Assembly: GCA_963703125.1 (NCBI GenBank)
Contig: OY969790.1
Location: forward strand, 3,844,001-3,908,000
From: MFD04716-140 sp963703125
Lineage (GTDB): Bacteria; Bacteroidota; Bacteroidia; Flavobacteriales; Flavobacteriaceae
DNA length: 64,000 nt
Direction: 5' to 3'
Part shown: one piece after another, positions 17,494 through 27,768 of the stretch
Numbering within the stretch: the stretch's first letter is position 1
Layout of the letters: every line of letters starts with the position of its first letter
The notes under the pieces: model-generated
Databases searched by the model: none
Seen by the model: the letters and a program-made list of their open reading frames with translations, nothing else
Told to the model about the DNA's origin: nothing
Position numbers and translations under genes: made by a program

Positions 17494-19893
17494 TCAATCG
17501 AAGCAATCCATACCAATAGGAGATCCATCAGGAATTTGGGGTACAGGTATGACTTTAATTTGCTCTGGATGCTCGTAAAAATTATCTATTCTCCTTACCA
17601 TTTCTGTCCCATAGGCATTCTTCTCATTTGTCAAGAGAAATGTCTTTAATCCTTTCAAACTATCGTTGGCAAGTGCATTTACTTGCGCGTGAACTTCAGT
17701 ACTTGCCGCTAAATTCATTATATGGAAGAGTACACGGAAATTAACTATTTTTTGTACTTCGTCAAGGTATGTGTCCTTTTGCTTCTTTTTCACTGTACTG
17801 TTTACAATCTCGCTCAAGACTTCTTCCAATCCAACATTTTTTGGACCGAGTGCCTTTTGCTGAATCAACCGGGAAGCCCTTTCTGGGTTGAGTAAAAATC
17901 CCAAGGTCATATCGGCCGAAGTCTCGGGAGCGGAAAGTGCATCAAACGAAACACCTGTTTTTCCCTTAAACGATTCCCGTGTAGCTCTATAGCCAAATGC
18001 CCGAGGGGGAAATAAGTTCAATTTTTCCTTTGGAATTGCTATAATACTGGCATCCAATGTTTTCAGGACGCTTTTCAAAGCGTTTTGCTGAGTTTCCCGG
18101 TCAACCACCTGCACCGTAAGTTGACCATCTCCTTTTTCGGCATAATTATAGTCGAGTCCGCCGACAACTTTTGTGACCGCTTCCGTCTGATAGCGATGAA
18201 AAAAATAGAGCGGCACAAAGACATCCTCTAAAACAGTATAAGGTTCATCCTTTCGAATATTATCGACAGTAAAATTATCAATGGCCATCTTACGTACTTT
18301 GAGCATCTCGTCCAATTCAACACTCACATTTTTACCATTGTCCCATAAATGGGCCAAATAATGCGAACTGCCCGCAGGTCGGGCGTCTTGATCGGTTATG
18401 TACCGTAAGCCTTTTTTATGGGCCGTATCCAAAATAGAATTTAAGATCGGTTTCTCATCCTTACCCTTCGGTATATCGGTATAAGAATAGGCGACAGTAA
18501 CCATGTCCCATTCACCTATGCCCGTTTCGTAAGCCTTTGAAAAATCAATTACACCGTTGTTTATTGAAATTTGAGGGTGGGGATAATCCATCACAGAGGC
18601 CTTGTTATTGGAACTAGCGGCATAATTATGGGCGAACCCAAGTGTATGTCCTATTTCATGGGCCGATAATTGGCGTATCCGTGCCAATGCAAAATCTAAC
18701 ATAGGCTGGTAGTTATTGTCCCTTTCCGCAAAGGGTTTATTCATTAGTGCCTGCGCGATCAAATAGTCCTGCCTTATACGTAAGCTTCCAAGGCTAACAT
18801 GACCTTTCATGATTTCACCGGTTCTAGGATCTGTAATACTACTTCCATAGCTCCAGCCCCTAGTAGATCGGTGTACCCATTGTATCACATTATACCTCAC
18901 ATCTAAGGGATCCGCATCATCCGGCAACATCTTTAATTGAAATGCATCTTTATAACCAGCTGCCTCAAATGCCTGATTCCACCATCTTCCACCATCAAGT
19001 AACGCTGAGCGGATTGGTTCAGGGGTACCATTGTCCAGGTAATAGACAATCGGTTCAACAGCTTCACTAACAGCTGCATTATTGTCTTTTTTGGCCAGTC
19101 TATGACGTGTTATAAAACGCTTTATAATCGGCTCTTGAACCGGTGTTGAATAATCGTAGTATATAAAGGGATACGAACCGCTTCTTGGGTCATATTCCCT
19201 TTTCTGATAGTTATCATCAGGCAATTCTATAAAAGAATGGTGCTGGGCAACCGTAATCAAATCGGGGTTTGGGGCAACCGAACGAATATAGGCTCCTTTG
19301 GCCTCCCCTTTGAAAGTTAGAGTTACATCGAATTCTATGTTTTTTGGAAAGGCCTTTGTCCTTTCCAAATCTATGGCACTTTTCTCTTTGTCCAAACTGT
19401 AAGTTCCCTGATCTGCTGTTTTCAATCTTTTGACCACCCCATGCGCATCCTGTATCAAAAAGTCGGTAATATCTATAATGTATTTGTCTTCCTTCTCTTC
19501 TTCTATCTTAAACCCTCCCAAAATAGATTTGGCGAATGCCTGCTCCAAGGATTTCTTCTCCAATGAATTATCTGTCAAGGCCCTGAATTTTAAGTTAGGC
19601 TGCACCAGCAAAAGCTTGCCCCCGGCTTTTTTAAAGTAAACAATTTGTTCATTGCCGAGTTGCCCCCGATCCAACCCCAGATCATTACTCCCTATTCCAC
19701 TGCTAAGTGAGTAAACGTATAGGAATTCTTTGTTTAGTTCATTGACTTCCAAGTATATTTTGTCATTTTCAGTATCATACTGAAAATTAAAAAGCCCTTT
19801 GTATTTTTTAAAATCCTTACTTTTTTCTGCAAACTGGGAATTTGAAAATTGCGCAGCAATTAAAGTGCCTATGACAAGAATTATGCTTTTCAT
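17494..19893 (-). CDS. Zinc-dependent metalloprotease (DUF5117/DUF5118 type), secreted
   Basis: 799 aa. The signal peptide ILVIGTLIAAQFSNSQ is followed by a region (KSKDFKKYKGLFNFQYD, FLYVYSLSSGIGSNDLGLDRGQ) typical of DUF5118/DUF5117 proteins. The catalytic motif HEIGHTLGFAHNYAASS fits the metzincin-like HExxHxxGxxH zinc site. A conserved C-terminal DUF4953-like part includes YFFHRYQTEAVTKVVGG. The family is common in Bacteroidota as periplasmic or outer-membrane proteases of unknown substrate. The gene is monocistronic as far as can be seen and divergent from the ATP-grasp operon across 193 bp. Confidence 0.88.
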   Translation of the reverse strand: MKSIILVIGTLIAAQFSNSQFAEKSKDFKKYKGLFNFQYDTENDKIYLEVNELNKEFLYVYSLSSGIGSNDLGLDRGQLGNEQIVYFKKAGGKLLLVQPNLKFRALTDNSLEKKSLEQAFAKSILGGFKIEEEKEDKYIIDITDFLIQDAHGVVKRLKTADQGTYSLDKEKSAIDLERTKAFPKNIEFDVTLTFKGEAKGAYIRSVAPNPDLITVAQHHSFIELPDDNYQKREYDPRSGSYPFIYYDYSTPVQEPIIKRFITRHRLAKKDNNAAVSEAVEPIVYYLDNGTPEPIRSALLDGGRWWNQAFEAAGYKDAFQLKMLPDDADPLDVRYNVIQWVHRSTRGWSYGSSITDPRTGEIMKGHVSLGSLRIRQDYLIAQALMNKPFAERDNNYQPMLDFALARIRQLSAHEIGHTLGFAHNYAASSNNKASVMDYPHPQISINNGVIDFSKAYETGIGEWDMVTVAYSYTDIPKGKDEKPILNSILDTAHKKGLRYITDQDARPAGSSHYLAHLWDNGKNVSVELDEMLKVRKMAIDNFTVDNIRKDEPYTVLEDVFVPLYFFHRYQTEAVTKVVGGLDYNYAEKGDGQLTVQVVDRETQQNALKSVLKTLDASIIAIPKEKLNLFPPRAFGYRATRESFKGKTGVSFDALSAPETSADMTLGFLLNPERASRLIQQKALGPKNVGLEEVLSEIVNSTVKKKQKDTYLDEVQKIVNFRVLFHIMNLAASTEVHAQVNALANDSLKGLKTFLLTNEKNAYGTEMVRRIDNFYEHPEQIKVIPVPQIPDGSPIGMDCFD

Positions 19894-20086
19894 TGATTGG
19901 TTTTATGGCTAAATTTAGATAAATTCTATTAATAAAGGTGCTAATACCCTTATTCACTCTAAAAAAGTGCAATCAATAATTTATCCTATAAATTTTTGCC
20001 AGAAAACCTAAAAGAATAAGTGATTATTGAAAAATAAGCACCTCTAAACTCCCTAAAAACGAGTATCTTTTAAAAAAATAACGACC

Positions 20087-21550
20087 ATGGCCGCAATAGA
20101 AAATCAAATCTTTTCTTCGTACCAAAGAAATCCTGATTTATTAGATGAGATGTATGATAAAGAGGGCTGTCTCAGAGATGTGTATCAAAAGATTTTTACC
20201 CTTTATGGTGAACACGCCATTAAGGATTATGTAAATTTAAATACCAAAGCCAAAGCTTCATTTTTCAATCAAGGAATTACTTTTCAGGTGTATAGTGAGA
20301 AGGATACTCAAGAGAAGATATTTCCATTTGATTTGTTTCCAAGAATTATTGATAGTGATGAATGGGATATTATAGAAAGGGGGGCCATTCAAAGAAGTAA
20401 GGCTCTAAACTTATTTCTGTGGGATATATACCATGATAAGAAAATCATAAAACAAGGAATAGTACCTATGGACTTGATAAGTTCATCCGTAAACTATTTG
20501 CATCAAATGATCGGCGTAGATCCACCCGGTGGAATCTATAATCATATTTCCGGTACAGATATCATAAAACATTCCGACGGAAGCTATTATGTTCTTGAAG
20601 ACAACATCAGGTGTCCATCGGGGGTAAGTTATGTCATATGTAACCGTACTGCACTGAAAAGGGCTCTTTTCGGAGTGTTCAACCATTATCAAACATACTC
20701 GGTAACCAATTATGCGGAAAACCTCCTAGACCTTTTGGAAACAGTTAAGCCCAAGGGTGTGGACGTACCCAATTGTGTGGTGATTACCCCAGGTATGTTC
20801 AATTCGGCTTTTTACGAACATTCCTATCTTGCCAAAACCATGGGTGTTGAACTTGTTGAGGGGCGAGATCTATTTGTTGAGAATGATTTTGTATATATGA
20901 AAACCATACGTGGGCCGCTAAAAGTAGATGTAATATATAGACGTATAGATGACCTTTTTATTGATCCATTGGAGTTTAAGCCAGACTCTTCATTAGGCGT
21001 TCCAGGGCTTTTCGCGGCATATAAAAAAGGCAATGTTACTCTAGCCAATGCCCCCGGGACAGGTGTTGCCGATGATAAGGCAGTATATACTTACATGCCA
21101 CAAATTATTAAATATTACCTTGATGAGGAACCCATACTTAATAATGTATACACCTATCATTGCAGCAGGCCCGATGAACTCAAATATGTACTTGATCATA
21201 TTCATGAATTGGTCATAAAACCGGTGGATGAAGCGGGCGGATATGGAATCTCAATAGGTAATAAATTGAACAAAGCTGAAATAGAAAATGTGAAATTGGT
21301 CATTAAGGAAAATCCAAGAAAGTATGTTGCACAACCTATAATGTCACTTTCAGTACATCCTACCTATATAGATGAGACCGAGTCTTTTGAACAGCGTCAT
21401 GTGGATTTGAGAACCTTTACTGTGCTGGGAAAAGATAAGGAATTTGTTTTAAAGGGAGGACTTACTCGAGTTGCCCTAAAAAGAGGTAATTTAATTGTTA
21501 ACTCATCTCAAGGTGGTGGGTCCAAAGATACCTGGGTATTAAAAAAATAA
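20087..21550 (+). CDS. Circularly permuted type 2 ATP-grasp protein
   Basis: 487 aa, cytoplasmic. It matches the circularly permuted ATP-grasp family: MYDKEGCLRDVYQKIF near the N-terminus, RAIQRSKALNLFLWDIYHD, then VLEDNIRCPSGVSYV and a C-terminal VDLRTFTV block. The Lys and acidic residues of HELVIKPVDEAGGYGIS fit the nucleotide pocket. The family is predicted to form peptide-like amide bonds with ATP. It starts a three-gene rightward operon with alpha-E (10 bp) and transglutaminase-like (42 bp) genes, an association conserved across bacteria whose product has not been established to my knowledge. Confidence 0.9.
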   Translation: MAAIENQIFSSYQRNPDLLDEMYDKEGCLRDVYQKIFTLYGEHAIKDYVNLNTKAKASFFNQGITFQVYSEKDTQEKIFPFDLFPRIIDSDEWDIIERGAIQRSKALNLFLWDIYHDKKIIKQGIVPMDLISSSVNYLHQMIGVDPPGGIYNHISGTDIIKHSDGSYYVLEDNIRCPSGVSYVICNRTALKRALFGVFNHYQTYSVTNYAENLLDLLETVKPKGVDVPNCVVITPGMFNSAFYEHSYLAKTMGVELVEGRDLFVENDFVYMKTIRGPLKVDVIYRRIDDLFIDPLEFKPDSSLGVPGLFAAYKKGNVTLANAPGTGVADDKAVYTYMPQIIKYYLDEEPILNNVYTYHCSRPDELKYVLDHIHELVIKPVDEAGGYGISIGNKLNKAEIENVKLVIKENPRKYVAQPIMSLSVHPTYIDETESFEQRHVDLRTFTVLGKDKEFVLKGGLTRVALKRGNLIVNSSQGGGSKDTWVLKK

Positions 21551-21560
21551 TAAAAACGAT

Positions 21561-22508
21561 ATGCTTGCACGAGTAGCCAATAATTTATTTTGGATGGGTC
21601 GCTATATTGAACGATCCGAACATATTGCACGTTATATGAACGTGAATTATTTTTCTTCGCTAGATGCTCCTAATAAACAATCTCAAGACAGGCAGTTTGT
21701 CTTAAAGTCCATGCTTTTTATGGTAGGAGATCCAGTACAGGACGAATCCATTGTGCTGGAAGAAGAAAGGATACTTTATAAAATCGGTCTTGATCCAAAA
21801 TTTTCTTTCTCAATATTGAACAATGTAAAAGTTGCCCGGGAAAACGCCAATAGTGCCCGAGATCTTATTTCTACAGAACTTTACGAGGCAATTAATAAGT
21901 TTTACCATTTTGTATTGAATTACCCGGTTGACATTTTCGTTAAAAACGGACTTCATGATTTTACAATGAATGTGACGGAAATGAGTTCAATTTTAAGAGG
22001 TAAAATTAGAGCTACCTTATTGCATGATGAAGTCTATGCCATTATTTTGATGGGTGTAAACATTGAGCGTGCCACCCAAATTATTCGCATTATCAATGCC
22101 AAATATAATGATGCCCTGAATGCCCAAGGAAGCTATGGCCATAAGTTCAGTAATAGTTTTGAATGGTCTACCTTATTGAAATGCGCCGAATCTTATGATA
22201 TGATGCGTCGCTTTTATAAAAAAACACCGACTAGTTTTACAACTTTGGAGTTCCTTATCTTAAACCCAAATTGCCCAAGGTCCGTAATGAACAGTCTAAA
22301 TCAGGTATATAAGCATATACGTGAATTGGACCTGAACAGAACTTATAATAAAAATTCAACTTCCTTTTTGGTAGGTAAGGTCAGAGCCGAGTATGAATAT
22401 AAAAAGATCGAGGAAATTGAGGGCAACATACAGGGTTTTATAGATAGTATTTTAAACAGTCTTTCTGAAATAAGTGTAAAGATGGAAAAGGAATTTTTTA
22501 ATTACTAA
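21561..22508 (+). CDS. Alpha-E domain-containing protein
   Basis: 315 aa, all-alpha. The N-terminus MLARVANNLFWMGRYIERSEHIAR is the signature of the alpha-E domain, and further conserved blocks are RENANSARDLIS and VNIERATQIIRIINAKY. The domain is found almost only beside circularly permuted ATP-grasp proteins, either as a neighbour or fused, and is thought to be their obligate partner. No membrane segment. It is 10 bp downstream of the ATP-grasp gene and 42 bp upstream of the transglutaminase-like gene, so co-expression is likely. Confidence 0.92.
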   Translation: MLARVANNLFWMGRYIERSEHIARYMNVNYFSSLDAPNKQSQDRQFVLKSMLFMVGDPVQDESIVLEEERILYKIGLDPKFSFSILNNVKVARENANSARDLISTELYEAINKFYHFVLNYPVDIFVKNGLHDFTMNVTEMSSILRGKIRATLLHDEVYAIILMGVNIERATQIIRIINAKYNDALNAQGSYGHKFSNSFEWSTLLKCAESYDMMRRFYKKTPTSFTTLEFLILNPNCPRSVMNSLNQVYKHIRELDLNRTYNKNSTSFLVGKVRAEYEYKKIEEIEGNIQGFIDSILNSLSEISVKMEKEFFNY

Positions 22509-22550
22509 AGTTGATTAGATGTTCTATCTTAGCGTTATTGCAAAAAGAAT

Positions 22551-23408
22551 ATGTTTTTAGAATACTCCATAGTCTACAAGGCCCAAAACACATATGAAAC
22601 CTGGGCTGATGATGCCCATTGGCAATTTTTAATTATCCCGGAACATAACAATTCCCAGGAATTTATTGAAACTGATTTTAAGAACTCAATTGATGCCCCA
22701 AACGAGTATTCTATAAATGGTTACGGCTTTAAGACAATCCGGGTAAATCCAAAAAAGAAATTCAAGGAGATTTCCTTTGAAGCCAATTTTCGTTTGATCA
22801 AAAAGGAAGTGAATCCTTTTGATTTTGAGCCAGAGGAAAACATTGCTGGCTCCTATCAGATAATTAAAACGCGCGATTTTAAGGTTGATCATGAGCCATT
22901 TCTAAGAAAGACCCTTTTTACCACACTCCCTTTAAAAGATGAAGGTATTTTCGAGTTTGATACTACTAAATCTATTTTTGAAAATCTTCAGGCCTTGAAC
23001 CATTGGACTTTTCTTCATATTTTTTTTAAAACCGAGGTAACCGATGTAAATACGACTTTGAGTGAAATCATTGAAAAAAGACATGGTGTTTGTCAAGATT
23101 TCACACATTTATTTTGTGCCTTGGCGAGACAAAATGGTATCCCGGCAAGATATGTATCAGGCTATCTTCATCAAGGAAATGGCTATTTTGGTGACTCCCA
23201 AATGCATGCATGGGCAGAAGCATATATTCCAAATATCGGTTGGATGGGGTTTGACCCCACAAATGACCTAATGGCCAATACCAACCACATAAAAGTTGCT
23301 CACGGCAAAGATTACAATGACTGCTCACCTTTAAAGGGGGTTGTGTACACTGCCGGCGGAAATGAGACCAGTCATTCCGTTCAGGTATCCAGTCAGCAAC
23401 AGCAATAA
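22551..23408 (+). CDS. Transglutaminase-like (Bacterial_transglu_N) cysteine protease
   Basis: 285 aa. An N-terminal beta domain is followed by a transglutaminase-fold domain with the catalytic triad visible: Cys in EKRHGVCQDFTHLFCALAR, His in QMHAWAEAYIP and Asp in GWMGFDPTND. The SGYL segment between them is typical. No signal peptide, so it acts in the cytoplasm like its operon partners. In the ATP-grasp/alpha-E context it is predicted to hydrolyse or transfer the peptide-like product. The tail ends in a short Gln/Ser-rich stretch. Confidence 0.9.
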   Translation: MFLEYSIVYKAQNTYETWADDAHWQFLIIPEHNNSQEFIETDFKNSIDAPNEYSINGYGFKTIRVNPKKKFKEISFEANFRLIKKEVNPFDFEPEENIAGSYQIIKTRDFKVDHEPFLRKTLFTTLPLKDEGIFEFDTTKSIFENLQALNHWTFLHIFFKTEVTDVNTTLSEIIEKRHGVCQDFTHLFCALARQNGIPARYVSGYLHQGNGYFGDSQMHAWAEAYIPNIGWMGFDPTNDLMANTNHIKVAHGKDYNDCSPLKGVVYTAGGNETSHSVQVSSQQQQ

Positions 23409-23471
23409 AACATTTGTTTCATCTCTAATAATCAAGAAAAAGAATTCTATTTTTGTTCAAAATTTGAGATA

Positions 23472-24573
23472 ATGACAATTACCACGGACTTATATAAAAG
23501 TCTTTTAGATCGCCTTGGCGCGTTAAGGAGGTATCTTTGACGTTGATGCGAAACTTATTGAAATAGAGAACGAACAGGAGAAAACTTTGGCTCCTGATTT
23601 CTGGGACAATCCTCAAGAAGCACAGGCACACATGAGATTTATTCAATCCAAAAAACAATGGGTTGATGACTTCAATACTGCCCAAAATTTGGTGGGAGAC
23701 TTGGAAATACTGCTCGAGTTTCAACAGGCCGGTGAAGTAGGTCCGGCAGAAGTGGAACAACACTACGAGAAAGCCTTGGACCTCATTGAGAATATTGAGT
23801 TCAAGAACATGCTCTCGGAAGAAGGCGATGAACTCTCGGCTGTCTTACAGATTACAGCCGGAGCCGGAGGCACAGAAAGTTGTGATTGGGCCTCTATGCT
23901 CATGCGCATGTACATGATGTGGAGCGAAAAAAACGGATATAAAGTTAAGGAGCTCAACTATCAGGAAGGAGATGTTGCCGGAATAAAAACGGTAACCTTG
24001 GAAATTGATGGTGAATTCGCATTCGGCTGGCTAAAGGGAGAAAACGGGGTTCACCGCTTGGTGCGAATATCCCCATTTGACAGTAATGCCAAAAGGCATA
24101 CATCGTTCGCCTCTGTTTATGTGTACCCTTTGGTTGATGACAGTATTGAGATTGATGTAAATCCCGCTGATATTACCATTACCACGGCACGTTCAAGCGG
24201 TGCCGGTGGGCAGAATGTTAATAAGGTCGAAACGAAAGTACAACTAACGCACCACCCGACAGGTATCCAAATTTCCTGTTCAGATTCACGAAGTCAGCAC
24301 GATAACAGGGCTACTGCTTTAAAAATGCTTAAGTCCCAATTATACGAGATTGAACTTCGTAAAAAAATGGAAGCCCGTCAGCAAATTGAATCATCAAAAA
24401 TGAAAATCGAGTGGGGTTCACAGATACGCAATTATACCATGCAGCCCTACAAGCTCATTAAAGATGTTCGAACTGGTCAAGAATCTAGCAATATCGATGC
24501 TGTTATGGATGGTCACATAAACCCTTTCTTAAAGGCCTATTTAATGATGATGGGGCAAAAAGAGGAAGAATAA
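23472..24573 (+). CDS. prfB: Peptide chain release factor 2, expressed by programmed +1 frameshift
   Basis: Reading starts at ATG 23472 and meets TGA at 23538-23540 after 22 sense codons. The sequence there is AGGAGG-TAT-CTT-TGA-C, the classic RF2 autoregulatory site: an internal Shine-Dalgarno three bases before CTT, then TGA C. Slipping +1 continues in the frame that ends at 24573, giving about 366 aa. RF2 features are the stop-codon motif SPF in VRISPFDSNAKR and the GGQ loop in SSGAGGQNVNKVET. It releases proteins at UGA and UAA. The TTG at 23587 is not the true start. TATTTTTG at 23448-23455 resembles a -7 promoter element. Confidence 0.96.
23526..23541 (+). promoter_or_regulatory. RF2 programmed +1 frameshift site
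   Basis: The internal SD-like AGGAGG (23526-23531) and the shift codons CTT-TGA-C (23535-23541) match the conserved RF2 recoding signal. Low RF2 slows UGA termination and favours the shift, which restores RF2. Confidence 0.95.
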
Positions 24574-24751
24574 TACATTCCTTTGTTTATCTTCATTTCT
24601 ATATTAATTTTAGAGGAGTGCCGTTCAAAGTCCCAAAAAACTTAATAGGGCATGCTTATTGTTGACAATTACATTAAATTCTTTAACAAACATTTAACCA
24701 ATATGGGTTAAACCTTCATCTATTTTTAAAATCAAATAAACTAATAAAATT

Positions 24752-25249
24752 ATGAAAACCAATCTAAAATTTTATTTCGCTGTTTGTGCAATTATGTTAA
24801 TCGGAGCGTTCTCGCAAGCTCAGTATGGGTATGGAAGAGGAGGCTATGGCTATGGTAGCGGCTATGGATACGGTTATGGAAGTCAAAGAAATTCAATTCC
24901 GCAAGCTGAAGAAAACAAAAAGGAGCCGGAACCTATGACCGCAGAACAAATTGTGGATAACGAGATGCCTGCCATTGCTGAGGCCTTGGAGTTAAATGAC
25001 TTCGAAATAGCAGTTTTGAGCAGTACACTTAAAAAGTATGTGCAAGAGCGCATTGAAATGCAAATTCTAAAATTGGATGCAGAACAAATGCGTGCGGGAA
25101 TGGAAAAAATTACGGCCAACCAAGATAAAGAACTGAAAGCTGGTTTACCTATTGAAAAATATGAAGCTTTTGTAGCCATGCAAAGAGATGGGCTTCAAAA
25201 GACACAAAAGAATATCAAAAAAAAGAAAAAGAAAAAATCCAAAGACTAA
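24752..25249 (+). CDS. Secreted Gly/Tyr-rich protein with helical Lys-rich C-terminus
   Basis: 165 aa, not assigned to a named family. A signal peptide (FAVCAIMLIGAFSQA) is followed by a 20-residue low-complexity stretch of G-Y-G/G-S repeats at about residues 25-45. A helical, acidic middle follows (MTAEQIVDNEMPAIAEALEL), then a tail of about ten Lys residues. It ends 3 bp before the outer-membrane barrel gene, so the two are very probably one operon. The middle part resembles small periplasmic sensor-like helical domains only loosely. A partner or chaperone of the downstream receptor is possible but unproven. Confidence 0.65.
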   Translation: MKTNLKFYFAVCAIMLIGAFSQAQYGYGRGGYGYGSGYGYGYGSQRNSIPQAEENKKEPEPMTAEQIVDNEMPAIAEALELNDFEIAVLSSTLKKYVQERIEMQILKLDAEQMRAGMEKITANQDKELKAGLPIEKYEAFVAMQRDGLQKTQKNIKKKKKKKSKD

Positions 25250-25252
25250 TTC

Positions 25253-27751
25253 ATGCCTAAACTATCCCTGCTTGCTCTGTTATTAATTACCTTTTTTATA
25301 AGTGCACAAAGACCGCAAGGCGGTCCACCGAACGGAGCACAAGAACCCATAAAAATTACGGGGATAGTTTTGGACAAAGACTCAAACCAGCCTCTTGAAT
25401 ACGCCACCTTGGTCTTAAAAAGTATTCAAGATCCTACCAAGATTACAGGTGGGATTACCAATATTGATGGTATGTTCGAAGTTGAAGCACTTCCTGGAAA
25501 ATATGATATAAGTGTCGAATACATTTCCTACAAGACATTCAAATTGGATAATCAGACGTTGAGTAAATCCACCGATTTAGGAAGCATTAGACTAGGTACT
25601 GATGTTCAGCAACTCAACGAAGTAGAGGTTGTCGGTGAAAAAACCACAGTAGAAGTTCGATTGGATAAAAAAGTATATAACATCGGGAAAGACCTTACGA
25701 CAAGCGGTGCCAATATAAGTGATGCATTAAACAACATACCCTCTGTTACGGTAGATGTAGACGGTGCAATCGCCTTGCGGGGGAATGAAAATGTCAGAAT
25801 CCTAATAAACGGAAAACCATCTGCAATGGCCGGTTTTGGTTCAACCGATGCCCTGCGACAGTTGCCCGCAGATGCGATTGAGAAAGTCGAAGTAATTACA
25901 AGTCCGTCAGCAAGGTATGACGCCGAAGGTACAGCAGGTATTCTGAACATTGTTTTGAAAAAAGAGAAAACCTTGGGGTTCAATGGTTCTATAAACACTA
26001 CGATAGGTTACCCCAATTCAAGTTCTATTACCTCAAACCTAAACCTGCGTACTGACAAGTTCAATGTTTTCAATACAATTGGATATTCATATCGCGAAGG
26101 ACCAGGAAACGCTTTTTTTGATAATACTTATAAAGACACTATTACCAATAACTTAGATCGCATAATCGAAAATCGTGATATAAATAGGTTGAATAAAGGG
26201 TTCAATGTAAATCTTGGGTTCGAGTATTTTTTAACAGATAAATCATCAATAACGGCAAATGCTTTTGGCCGTTTTTCAAAAGGAGAGGATATCACTGAAA
26301 ATAATACTACAAGATATATCCTTACTAATATTGATAGTAAAACCCTTAGGAAAGAAATTGAAAAAGAAGATGACAAGAGCTATCAATTATCATTGAACTA
26401 TACAAATAATTTCAATGACAATGGCCATAAACTAACGGCCGATTTTCAATATTCCAAGGATAAAGAGGTAGAGCCCACCACTATTCGAGAAAACAACACC
26501 TTTCCGAACAACGACCTTTTGGCAAGTGAGAACATATCCCAAACGCAGTTCGAGAATGAAATTTTGGCACAAGCCGATTATGTGCTTCCTATAGGTGATT
26601 CGCAATTTGAAGCTGGTTATCGTGGTACTTTCGAGGAGAGTGACACAGATTATAGATTGGATGAATTCAACCTAAATACAGGTGAGTTCGAAAACAATGT
26701 TGGTTTGACCAATAGATTTTTATATAATCAAAACGTCAATGCACTTTATACCCAATACGGAAATAAATTTGGAAAGGTCTCATTTCTATTGGGTCTTCGA
26801 TTAGAGAACACCCAGTTAAAAGGAAATGTGACCGGTGTTGATTTAACAGAGCTACAGGAAATTTTGGGGCCTGATATTGATTTGAATTTCGATAAAAATT
26901 ACCTAGGACTTTTCCCAACCATTAACCTAACGTACGAATTAGGTGAAAGAGAAAATATTACACTTGGTTATAATAGAAGAATAAATAGGCCAAGAGGGTT
27001 TTTTATCAATCCTTTCCCATCAAGATCAAGTCGTACAAACATCTTTCAAGGTAATCCCGATATTGACCCAGCTTATGCAAACGCGTATGATTTGGGCTAT
27101 TTGAAAAGATGGGATAAATTAACACTAACTTCATCGATCTATTATCAAAAAGAGACCAATGCATTTGAAAGAATTCAAGAAAAAACAGGTCAGACAACAT
27201 CAGATGGAATAGAGATTATTAGGTCTTTACCAATTAATTTGTCCACCAACGAGCGTATTGGAGCCGAGGTCGGGGCGTTATACAATCCTACTAAGTGGTT
27301 GCGATTTAATGGAAGTTTTAACTTCTTCCAATTCAATACCAATGGATTTTTTAATAATATTGATTACGGAGCCAAAAATACCAGCTGGTTCTCGCGGTTT
27401 AGTTCAAAAGTAACTTTGCCCGGCAAAATAGATTGGCAAACCAATGGCTTTTATCGTGGTCCATCCGAAAATTCCCAAACAAAAAGCAACGGTATTTTTT
27501 CATTGGACCTGGCATTTAGCAAAGATGTACTTGGAGATAAGGGAACTGTTTCTTTTAATGTGAGCGATCTTCTCAATTCTCGAAAACGTAGATCTTTTAC
27601 AGATACGCCCTTTTTTACTTCTGAAAGTGAATTTCAATGGAGACAACGACAGTTTACCTTATCTTTCATTTACAGGATAAATCAGAAAAAACAATCGGAT
27701 AGAAACAGACAACGAAATGGTGGTGGCGAAGATGAAGAATTTGAAGGATAG
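25253..27751 (+). CDS. Outer-membrane beta-barrel family protein (TonB-receptor-like, OMP_b-brl_3)
   Basis: 832 aa. A short signal peptide (LLALLLITFFISAQ) precedes a Pro/Gly-rich linker and a carboxypeptidase-regulatory-like domain (ITGIVLDKDSNQPLEYATLV). A plug domain follows with ALNNIPSVTVDVDGAIALRG and the conserved IEKVEVITSPSARYDAEGTA. The rest is a Tyr/Asn-rich barrel of many strands ending in LSFIYRIN and then a charged tail (GGGEDEEFEG). These proteins sit in the outer membrane; the ligand is unknown. The final aromatic strand is not at the very C-terminus, which is common in this family. A palindromic terminator follows. Confidence 0.88.
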   Translation: MPKLSLLALLLITFFISAQRPQGGPPNGAQEPIKITGIVLDKDSNQPLEYATLVLKSIQDPTKITGGITNIDGMFEVEALPGKYDISVEYISYKTFKLDNQTLSKSTDLGSIRLGTDVQQLNEVEVVGEKTTVEVRLDKKVYNIGKDLTTSGANISDALNNIPSVTVDVDGAIALRGNENVRILINGKPSAMAGFGSTDALRQLPADAIEKVEVITSPSARYDAEGTAGILNIVLKKEKTLGFNGSINTTIGYPNSSSITSNLNLRTDKFNVFNTIGYSYREGPGNAFFDNTYKDTITNNLDRIIENRDINRLNKGFNVNLGFEYFLTDKSSITANAFGRFSKGEDITENNTTRYILTNIDSKTLRKEIEKEDDKSYQLSLNYTNNFNDNGHKLTADFQYSKDKEVEPTTIRENNTFPNNDLLASENISQTQFENEILAQADYVLPIGDSQFEAGYRGTFEESDTDYRLDEFNLNTGEFENNVGLTNRFLYNQNVNALYTQYGNKFGKVSFLLGLRLENTQLKGNVTGVDLTELQEILGPDIDLNFDKNYLGLFPTINLTYELGERENITLGYNRRINRPRGFFINPFPSRSSRTNIFQGNPDIDPAYANAYDLGYLKRWDKLTLTSSIYYQKETNAFERIQEKTGQTTSDGIEIIRSLPINLSTNERIGAEVGALYNPTKWLRFNGSFNFFQFNTNGFFNNIDYGAKNTSWFSRFSSKVTLPGKIDWQTNGFYRGPSENSQTKSNGIFSLDLAFSKDVLGDKGTVSFNVSDLLNSRKRRSFTDTPFFTSESEFQWRQRQFTLSFIYRINQKKQSDRNRQRNGGGEDEEFEG

Positions 27752-27768
27752 AAAGTTAGATGTTGAAA

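Noticed and set aside
23587..24573. prfB starting at TTG 23587, or prfB as a pseudogene
   Set aside because: The upstream frame with AGGAGG and CTT-TGA-C is the known RF2 recoding site, so the gene starts at 23472 and is functional.
24826..24890. GGNTAT-like short repeats as a microsatellite
   Set aside because: They are in frame and encode the Gly/Tyr stretch of a secreted protein; repeat units are imperfect.
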